In this document: piece after piece, positions 4,670 through 10,443 of the stretch
Position numbering within the stretch: position 1 is the first letter of the stretch
Layout: the number at the start of each line of letters is the position of its first letter
NCBI GenBank assembly: GCA_043800105.1
Contig: JAZDNJ010000061.1
Location: 1 to 10,443 of the forward strand
DNA: 10,443 nt
Direction: 5' to 3'
Source: JAFGTE01 sp043800105
GTDB taxonomy: Bacteria; Patescibacteriota; Gracilibacteria; UM-FILTER-43-11
Made by a program: the position numbers and the translations under genes
The notes under the pieces: generated by a model
What the model saw: only the letters and a program-made list of their open reading frames with translations
Told to the model about the DNA's origin: nothing
Database searches by the model: none

Positions 4670-6529
4670 ATGGAAGATAAAAAAAGGCATGGGTGGTTCC
4701 GCAATAAAAAAAACAGGAAACCGGCCCGTCAGGGTAATGTGCCACAGGGTAATGTGCCACAGGCTAATTTACCGTTGGGGAATCCGCCTCACGGTAACCC
4801 CCCACACAATATTGCCCATCACGGCGGCGCTCCGCGCACAGACGCGAAACATTTTGGAGGTGACAAACTGCGTATCATCCCCTTAGGCGGTCTCGAAGAA
4901 ATCGGAAAGAACATAATGGCTCTGGAATATCGCAATGATATTATCGTTATTGACGCCGGTATGTCTTTTGCCGGTCCCGATATGCTGGGAGTGGATTTTA
5001 TTGTCCCTGACATCTCCTATCTGGAGGCCAGAAAAAATAAAATCAGGGGGATGCTATTCACGCATGGCCATCTGGATCATATCGGGGCAATTCAATATGT
5101 ACTGCCAAAACTGGGCAATCCGCCCATTTACGCCAATAAACTGGCCCTGGGTCTTATAAAAGGCCGGCTTAAAGAATTCGCGCTGGATAAATCCGCCAAA
5201 CTGAATTTCGTTAATGAACTCAGCAAGCTTAAATTGGGCGCGTTCGAGATTGAGTTCTTCAGGGTTAATCACAGCATCCCGAATAGTATGGGGATTTATC
5301 TGAATACTCCCGTTGGTAGTGTGGTGCACACGGGCGACTTTAAGTTTGACCATTCACCGGCCATCGACAGGCCAACTGATTTTCAGCGCATCGCTGAGAT
5401 CGGCAGAAAGGGAATTGATGTGCTTATGGTCGACAGTACCAATGCCTTAAGGCCAGGCTTCTGTAAATCCGAGGCCGAAGTCGCCGCCAAACTGGAAGAA
5501 ATCATTGAAAAAACCAAAGGGCGTCTTATTATCGCGTCATTTTCCTCTCTGATCGGGCGTATTAATCAGATCGTCAATATCGCCGCCAAGAATAACCGAA
5601 AGGTCTTTCTTTCCGGGCGGTCCATGATAGAGAACGTGCAGCTTGCCGAAGAACTCGGTTATGTGACTTACCCCAAAGGAACCGTGCGTAAAATTAACGC
5701 CCAGGCCAACTCTATGCCTCCAAGCCAGGTACTTATTCTGACGACCGGAGCGCAGGGCGAAACCCTTAGCGCCATGACCCGAATGGCCATGGGCGAACAT
5801 TCCAGCATAAAGATCCGCGAGGGCGATACTGTGCTTATTTCCGCCAGCCCTATTCCGGGTAACGAACTGGCTATCGTCAATGTTATCAACAACCTGTACG
5901 CGCAGGGCGCCAAAGTGATCACGAACAATGATATGGATATTCACGTGTCCGGCCACGCACATCAGGAAGAATTAAAGCTGATGTACGGGCTGATCAAGCC
6001 CAAATGTTATGTACCGATCCACGGTGAGCTTTATATGCGCAAAGGCCACATTGAAATGATCAAAACTGTGGCTGATCCGGGTATGCTGGCCACCTGCCTG
6101 GATAATAACGGCGACGTGCTGGAAGTCACCAGGCAGGGTATCCGGAAATCCAAAGAAAAAGTGCCCGCCAACGACATACTGGTGGACGGCCTTGGTTTTG
6201 GTGATATAGGTTCACGAGTGATCCAGGACCGCAAAGTCATGTCAGAAGACGGAATCGTGGTTATGCTCTTCCACGCGTACGAAGAATCAAAGCGGCTTAT
6301 CAGCGAACCGGATATTATTTCGCGGGGCTTCCTTTATCTGAAAGAATCGGAAGAAATCGCCAGCGAAGTGAAACAGGTCGCCAGCAAGGCTTTTGATCAG
6401 ATTACCCAGCAAAACCGAAAAATAGCGCTCAAAGATTTAAAAGGGGAACTGGAACGCAATATTTCCAACTTCATCCGTAAACGCCTGCGAAGAGAACCTA
6501 TGATTATTCCAATTATCATGTATGCTTAG
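4670..6529 (+). CDS. rnj: Ribonuclease J (metallo-beta-lactamase / beta-CASP RNase)
   Basis: RNase J is a 5'-3' exonuclease and endonuclease in mRNA decay and rRNA processing. This 619-residue protein has the usual core preceded by about 62 basic, low-complexity residues. The metallo-beta-lactamase domain begins at LRIIPLGGLEEIGKN (67-81). It carries the zinc motif HGHLDH (132-137), the histidine in VNHSIPNS (199-206) and HTGDFKFD (220-227). The beta-CASP insert includes VDSTNA (254-259), FSSLIGRINQ (291-300) and TTGAQGE (358-364). HVSGHAHQEEL (425-435) and VPIHGE (448-453) complete the active site. The C-terminal RNase J domain follows, including RGFLYLKES (552-560). FSSLIGR lacks the His seen in the 'ASN.HR.QQ' form I recall from B. 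subtilis RNase J1; whether this is normal for relatives is unknown to me. Translation starts at ATG 4670 without a Shine-Dalgarno sequence, and pilD follows five bases after the stop. Confidence 0.95.
   Translation: MEDKKRHGWFRNKKNRKPARQGNVPQGNVPQANLPLGNPPHGNPPHNIAHHGGAPRTDAKHFGGDKLRIIPLGGLEEIGKNIMALEYRNDIIVIDAGMSFAGPDMLGVDFIVPDISYLEARKNKIRGMLFTHGHLDHIGAIQYVLPKLGNPPIYANKLALGLIKGRLKEFALDKSAKLNFVNELSKLKLGAFEIEFFRVNHSIPNSMGIYLNTPVGSVVHTGDFKFDHSPAIDRPTDFQRIAEIGRKGIDVLMVDSTNALRPGFCKSEAEVAAKLEEIIEKTKGRLIIASFSSLIGRINQIVNIAAKNNRKVFLSGRSMIENVQLAEELGYVTYPKGTVRKINAQANSMPPSQVLILTTGAQGETLSAMTRMAMGEHSSIKIREGDTVLISASPIPGNELAIVNVINNLYAQGAKVITNNDMDIHVSGHAHQEELKLMYGLIKPKCYVPIHGELYMRKGHIEMIKTVADPGMLATCLDNNGDVLEVTRQGIRKSKEKVPANDILVDGLGFGDIGSRVIQDRKVMSEDGIVVMLFHAYEESKRLISEPDIISRGFLYLKESEEIASEVKQVASKAFDQITQQNRKIALKDLKGELERNISNFIRKRLRREPMIIPIIMYA
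4730..4804 (+). repeat. 15-bp tandem repeats encoding GNxP pentapeptides in RNase J
   Basis: Five 15-bp units encode QGNVP, QGNVP, QANLP, LGNPP and HGNPP (residues 21-45). The first two copies (CAGGGTAATGTGCCA at 4730-4744 and 4745-4759) are identical in DNA, so that duplication is recent; the later copies have diverged. The repeat lies in the N-terminal extension ahead of the catalytic domain and is predicted to be unstructured. Confidence 0.8.
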
Positions 6530-6534
6530 AAGCG

Positions 6535-7290
6535 ATGATTTATTTATTTGTCATTCTTATCGGTCTGGCTTTCGGTAGCTTTGCCAGTGTGTTGATTCAC
6601 AGACTGCATACCCGGGAAAAAGGCATTCTCAGAGGCAGATCTTTCTGTCCTCTGTGCGCTAAAGAGCTGGGGGTCAGAGACATTGTCCCGGTTGTCAGTT
6701 ATCTGATAAATAAGTTTAAATGCCGTTTTTGCCGGCAGCCTATCGCTTTCCGCTATCCGCTGTTGGAGCTCAGTATGGCCGGTATTTTCTTCCTGACCAC
6801 CGCCCTGATTGGCTCCGGTGATGTGACACAGCATATTTTCTATCTGTTCATTGCTTTTGTTTTCATTGTGCTTACATTTTATGATTTTCTGTTCAGGGAA
6901 ATCCCTGATCAGATTTCTCTGCCGGCCGTGTTTATTACGATTCTTTATGTTCTGCTGAATAATGTTCACACACCTTTGAATCTGGCCATCGGCATCGCAA
7001 TTCCTGTCCTGTTTTTTGGAGTTCTGCATTTTGGTTCCAGGGGTCGCTGGCTTGGCGGCGGGGATATACGGATCGGCGCGCTGATGGGAGCTTTGCTTGG
7101 TTATCCGATGGTGCTGACCGGCCTGTTTTTCGGTTATTTATTCGGTTCCATTTACAGTCTTACGGGCATGGCTTTTAAAAAATTCGGCAGGCAGACACAA
7201 ATTCCTTTCGCGCCGTTTTTACTGCTTGGCGCCTATGTGGCTGTTTTTTGGGGACAAACTATTGTGGATTGGTACTTTGGCCTGCTATAA
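6535..7290 (+). CDS. pilD: Prepilin peptidase (type IV leader peptidase, A24 family)
   Basis: PilD cleaves the leader of type IV prepilins and pseudopilins in the cytoplasmic membrane, and in many bacteria it also methylates the new N-terminus. The 251 residues are mostly hydrophobic and begin with the family start IGLAFGSFASVLIHRL. The cytoplasmic loop carries two cysteine pairs, CPLC (38-41) and CRFC (63-66), the zinc-binding form. The catalytic aspartates are D117 in FYDFLFREIPD and D177 in GGGDIRIGALMG. About six to seven further membrane segments fill the rest, ending with PFAPFLLLGAYVAV, a conserved C-terminal pattern. The ATG lies five bases after the RNase J stop, so the two genes are almost certainly cotranscribed. 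Together with comM upstream this suggests type IV pili and DNA uptake, although no pilin gene is visible here. Confidence 0.93.
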   Translation: MIYLFVILIGLAFGSFASVLIHRLHTREKGILRGRSFCPLCAKELGVRDIVPVVSYLINKFKCRFCRQPIAFRYPLLELSMAGIFFLTTALIGSGDVTQHIFYLFIAFVFIVLTFYDFLFREIPDQISLPAVFITILYVLLNNVHTPLNLAIGIAIPVLFFGVLHFGSRGRWLGGGDIRIGALMGALLGYPMVLTGLFFGYLFGSIYSLTGMAFKKFGRQTQIPFAPFLLLGAYVAVFWGQTIVDWYFGLL

Positions 7291-7322
7291 TGCACGCGAA
7301 TATCAATTAAAGACAAAAGATA

Positions 7323-7853
7323 ATGAATCACATATTCTTAACAGGTCTGACGGGGGCTTTGACCCTTGTTCTGGGTGCCGCCTGGCCCGAAGAAGAAGGC
7401 AAACCCGTTCATTCAACCAAGAACTGGCTTTTTACCTTTGGCGCCCTTTTGATGCTGGGCTACGCCCTGCTCAACTTTCTCTTCGCCGACGGTTCTTTCT
7501 TTTTTATTTTATTACAGCTCATGGTGATCGTGGCGAGTGCGCTAATGATGCTCGATGTGTCTGACAGAGTTGACACAATAGTGATGACTCTGGCTGGGCT
7601 GGCTTTCGTAGCCTGGTCTCTGCTGATTTATGAAGACGTTAATTCCATCTTTTTTATTATCGGTTTAGTCGGCATCAGCCTGGGTTACGCTTTTGAAACA
7701 GGCACCATAAAACGCTTCTTCGCCCTGACAGCCGGCAGTGTCTTTTTGACCGTGTTCAGTTATTTGCTAAAAGACGCCGTCTTCCTTATCTTAAACTTTT
7801 TCTTTGCCGTCTTTTCGGCTTATTATCTTGTCAAAGTCGTCCGAAGGGTCTAG
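7323..7853 (+). CDS. Small multi-spanning membrane protein, function unknown
   Basis: This is a 176-residue protein with about seven hydrophobic segments at roughly 3-20, 34-54, 58-77, 84-103, 107-124, 131-148 and 152-171. They are separated by short loops and the tail is basic (KVVRRV). The loop at 22-33 (PEEEGKPVHSTK) is the only long polar stretch. No motif or family is recognised; conserved charged residues inside the membrane are few. It starts 32 bases after pilD on the same strand without an intervening promoter or terminator, so it probably belongs to the RNase J-pilD operon. Its stop codon overlaps the stop of the convergent penicillin-binding protein gene in one CTAG. Genuine coding is supported by the uninterrupted membrane pattern and the tight packing. 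The role is unknown. Confidence 0.75.
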   Translation: MNHIFLTGLTGALTLVLGAAWPEEEGKPVHSTKNWLFTFGALLMLGYALLNFLFADGSFFFILLQLMVIVASALMMLDVSDRVDTIVMTLAGLAFVAWSLLIYEDVNSIFFIIGLVGISLGYAFETGTIKRFFALTAGSVFLTVFSYLLKDAVFLILNFFFAVFSAYYLVKVVRRV

Positions 7854-10443
7854 CGCACTACCACGGGGACTTTTTTACTGAATCTTAGTTTCCCGTCAGT
7901 AAGGACTATTTTGAGGTACAGTTCATAAGTGCCCGAAGGAGGTGAGTTCCAGATAACCGAATAAGTGGCGGCTCCCACTGAATTGGCGGAATTTATTTTG
8001 GCTATCTCAATGGGAAGCTGTCCGGCTTTTTTAGCCAGGAAATAAATGTCCGCCAGGTTATTTCTGTCGTCTTCGGAAACAAAGGCCTTGACCAGCACCT
8101 GATCGCCCTCCTTCAGGTCAGCGTTATCGCGGGGCAAAAGGATGCGTGAGCTTCCGCTGAGTTCGACTGTTTCTTCGTCAACCCTGATGGTAATCGATTC
8201 GCTGGTCTTGTTCCCCGCCTGATCGCAGGCAACGGCTTGCAATCCATGATCACCTTTTTCGCCCGGTACTGTTAACTGCCAGTTGAAAGGCGCGCTTGTA
8301 TCTTCTTTCTGCATCTGGCCATCCAGATAGAAATTTACTTTTTTGACGCTTCCATTGGGGTCGCGCGCGTCCAGCTGTACGCTGATACTGGTGCCGGCTG
8401 TCAACGCGGCTCCGTCCGCGGGATAGACAAAAGAAACAATGGGCGGCGTTTCGTCGGTACCGATTTTCACGCTGATGGAAGACTGACTGGAGCGATACAG
8501 TTCATCGTAAATAATGGCTTTGATATTGTGCTCTGAGCCGTTTTTCAGACTTTTGGCTATGGCGAAATTGCCGGTAAAAGGGGCGGCGGTAGCCGTATCC
8601 GCCAAAGTGTCATCAAAGTAGTAATCCACCTTTTCCACACCAGCCGGGGAGGAAATGTCGACCCATACGCTGAGCGAGGGCGGGCTGACTTCGCTTTTGG
8701 ATTTGGGGGAAGTGATGGTGATCTGCGGTTTAGCGTCCATGGTTTCAGCCGTGTGTACGTCATCGTATTCGGTGGGCGGCTGTTCGTCTTCCTTGTTCGC
8801 CACGGCCCAGGCGCGCACCGCGGATTCCCATTGCGGGTTATCGGGCAGAATGGCGTGATGCGTGAAGAAGGCCTTTTTTTCACGGGCTTCTTCGGGCGTG
8901 AATTCAGTCGCCAGTTTGCCGGAAACTTTGTCGATTTCAACAAGCTGATATGAATTATCGTATTCCGTCGGCACCGAAAAGCTGGCAAAAATGCCTGAGA
9001 CAATTTCATCCTCCGGTGTGTGTTCCGAGGGTAGTTTGCCTGTCCGTTTAGCCACTTTGATCCATTTGATGCCTTCGGGGCGTTCAAAATCCGCGCGAGG
9101 CATGTCTTTGGTGGCCTCGGTCATGTATGGCTTCCAGATGTGCGCGGCGGTATCCAGCCCTGAAGCGTTCCGGCCCACGTGACTGCCATCCGCGTTGCCT
9201 ACCCAGACGGCAGTTACCAGATGACGGGTATAACCGATGGTCCATAGATCAAACGGATAGTTGACGTCATCTTTTTTCTTGTTGGAAGTTCCGGTTTTAG
9301 CGCCATTGACCTGCCCTGGGATTGAGAGCTGGGCCTGCCAGTATTCGTCCGGTCTGGCGGAAACGTCTGAAAGCACGCTGTTGATCAGGTAAGCCACTTG
9401 TGGATCAAGGATCAGGTTCTTTTTGTCGGGAGCTTTGTATTCTTCCAGAATGTTGCCGGCACGGTCTTCCACTTTGAGGATGGCCACCGGTTCCACTTTG
9501 TAACCGCCGTTGGCGAACACGCCATAAGCCCGGGCCATATCCAGGGGCCGCGCCTCGCCGGCGCCGAGAGCTAAAGAGAGGCCGTACCAGTCATCCGGCT
9601 GGTTCAAATCAATGCCCATTTTACGAGCCAGATCCATTACATTGGGAATACCGGCCAGATGCCCAGCTTTGACCGCCGGAATATTGCGGGAGGCGCCTAA
9701 AGCGTGACGGAAATCAATGGGCCCCAAAAAGGCGCCATCAAAATTGTCAGGTTCATACCAGGCGCCGAATTTCGTTTTAACGTCGTACACCACCGTGCTG
9801 GGCGCGTAGCCCTGTAAAAAGGCGGCGGCATATACTATAGGCTTAAACGAGGAGCCGGGGAGGCGCGGGCGCAGGGTAATATTCACTTTTCCGTCGATCT
9901 CGTCATTCCAGAAATCCCGCGAGCCCACCATAGCCAGTATTTCGCCGGTATCCGGGTCGAGAGAAACGAGGGCCGCGTTTGTGACGCCGTATTTTTCTTC
10001 ATTGGCTTCCGCCCGCGCTTCAACTGCTTTGTCGGCGGCTTTCTGTTTTTCGATATCAAGCGTGGTGGTGATGCGCAGGCCGCCCTTTTCAAGGGCTTCT
10101 TTGCCATATTTTTCTTCCAAAAGCTGTCTTACGTACATGACAAAATGCGGCGCCACAATGTCTTCCCGGAAAGGTTTGAATTCAATGGCATTGGCTTCCG
10201 CTAACGCTGCCTGCGCCTCTTCGGGCGTGATGTAACCAAGTTCCTGCATGCGTTCCAGCACGAAATCGACACGGCCTTTGATATAAATGTCGCGGGCTTC
10301 CTCACCCTCGCCAAAAGTATAAGTCTTTCCCAAAAGCCCTTTGGAGATAAAATCGACAAGTTCATTTTCAGATCTTATGTCGCGTTTCAGAATTTCTTCC
10401 TCGCTCAGATCCACCTTTGCGTAAATGTTGTTGCCGTAAGGTG
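7850..10443 (-). CDS. Class A penicillin-binding protein (transpeptidase plus Ig-like domains), N-terminus beyond right edge
   Basis: The enzyme cross-links peptidoglycan outside the membrane. The frame stays open to the right edge; the codons before the GTG at 10414 read PYGNNIYAK, matching the SPYG segment just after the glycosyltransferase domain in PBP1A-like proteins. Counting from 10414, the transpeptidase has SSFK with catalytic S188 and K191, SRN (242-244) and KTGTS (373-377), all intact. A linker (about 450-560) with repeated TPEE/TPEDE pieces leads to three beta-sandwich, Ig-like domains at about 563-652, 657-746 and 755-854. Two of them share a V..V.(Y/F)Y.D......T.APF pattern (598-613, 694-710). 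Such tails may bind cell wall or surface partners. The end has no further anchor. The glycosyltransferase domain and membrane anchor should lie just outside the window. The stop overlaps the convergent gene's stop. Confidence 0.93.
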   Translation of the reverse strand, partial: PYGNNIYAKVDLSEEEILKRDIRSENELVDFISKGLLGKTYTFGEGEEARDIYIKGRVDFVLERMQELGYITPEEAQAALAEANAIEFKPFREDIVAPHFVMYVRQLLEEKYGKEALEKGGLRITTTLDIEKQKAADKAVEARAEANEEKYGVTNAALVSLDPDTGEILAMVGSRDFWNDEIDGKVNITLRPRLPGSSFKPIVYAAAFLQGYAPSTVVYDVKTKFGAWYEPDNFDGAFLGPIDFRHALGASRNIPAVKAGHLAGIPNVMDLARKMGIDLNQPDDWYGLSLALGAGEARPLDMARAYGVFANGGYKVEPVAILKVEDRAGNILEEYKAPDKKNLILDPQVAYLINSVLSDVSARPDEYWQAQLSIPGQVNGAKTGTSNKKKDDVNYPFDLWTIGYTRHLVTAVWVGNADGSHVGRNASGLDTAAHIWKPYMTEATKDMPRADFERPEGIKWIKVAKRTGKLPSEHTPEDEIVSGIFASFSVPTEYDNSYQLVEIDKVSGKLATEFTPEEAREKKAFFTHHAILPDNPQWESAVRAWAVANKEDEQPPTEYDDVHTAETMDAKPQITITSPKSKSEVSPPSLSVWVDISSPAGVEKVDYYFDDTLADTATAAPFTGNFAIAKSLKNGSEHNIKAIIYDELYRSSQSSISVKIGTDETPPIVSFVYPADGAALTAGTSISVQLDARDPNGSVKKVNFYLDGQMQKEDTSAPFNWQLTVPGEKGDHGLQAVACDQAGNKTSESITIRVDEETVELSGSSRILLPRDNADLKEGDQVLVKAFVSEDDRNNLADIYFLAKKAGQLPIEIAKINSANSVGAATYSVIWNSPPSGTYELYLKIVLTDGKLRFSKKVPVVVR

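Noticed and set aside
10412..10414. GTG as the true start of the penicillin-binding protein
   Set aside because: The frame continues upstream to the window edge with the conserved PYGN residues, and the glycosyltransferase domain would be missing otherwise. The gene is partial.

Overview
This window looks like a piece of a Candidate Phyla Radiation (Patescibacteria, probably Parcubacteria-like) genome. No single marker proves this. The hints are a palindromic DNA repeat inserted in frame in ribD (peptide LPTGQVGG), a class A penicillin-binding protein with a tail of Ig-like domains, an RNase J with a repetitive N-terminal extension, a secreted cysteine-containing Ig-like surface protein, and no recognisable Shine-Dalgarno sequence before any visible start codon. 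TGA ends three genes at sensible lengths, so the standard bacterial code fits better than the Gracilibacteria/SR1 code.

Layout. Bases 1-447 (minus) hold the N-terminal part of a secreted surface protein that leaves the window on the left. Bases 448-802 hold its AT-rich promoter region, a tRNA-Ser(GCU) gene (minus) and the promoter/operator of the next gene. Bases 803-1621 (plus) encode a Bro-N/DinD-like protein. Its promoter carries a 20-bp palindrome resembling the Gram-positive LexA (SOS) box, placed exactly between the -35 and -10 elements. This gene runs tail to tail, with a 24-bp overlap, into ribD (minus, 1598-2488 with the preferred start). The RibD protein is unusually compact, carries the palindromic insertion and lacks the usual C-terminal end. 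A strong divergent promoter inside the ribD 5' extension drives comM/yifB (2596-4119, plus).

Next comes a small lone ribbon-helix-helix regulator (preferred start 4240). Three 11-bp palindromic units, one per DNA helical turn, lie directly against its start codon and are a likely autoregulatory operator. A good extended -10 promoter then begins a plus-strand operon: RNase J (4670-6529), prepilin peptidase PilD (6535-7290) and a small multi-spanning membrane protein of unknown function (7323-7853). The last gene meets a convergent class A penicillin-binding protein (7850 to the right edge, minus), and both stop codons share a single CTAG.

Functionally, comM (branch-migration motor in natural transformation) and pilD (prepilin processing for type IV pili or DNA uptake) suggest a competence theme. 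RNase J covers RNA turnover, the penicillin-binding protein covers cell-wall assembly, and the DinD-like gene is probably an SOS-inducible accessory gene. No mobile element, CRISPR array or convincing rho-independent terminator was seen.
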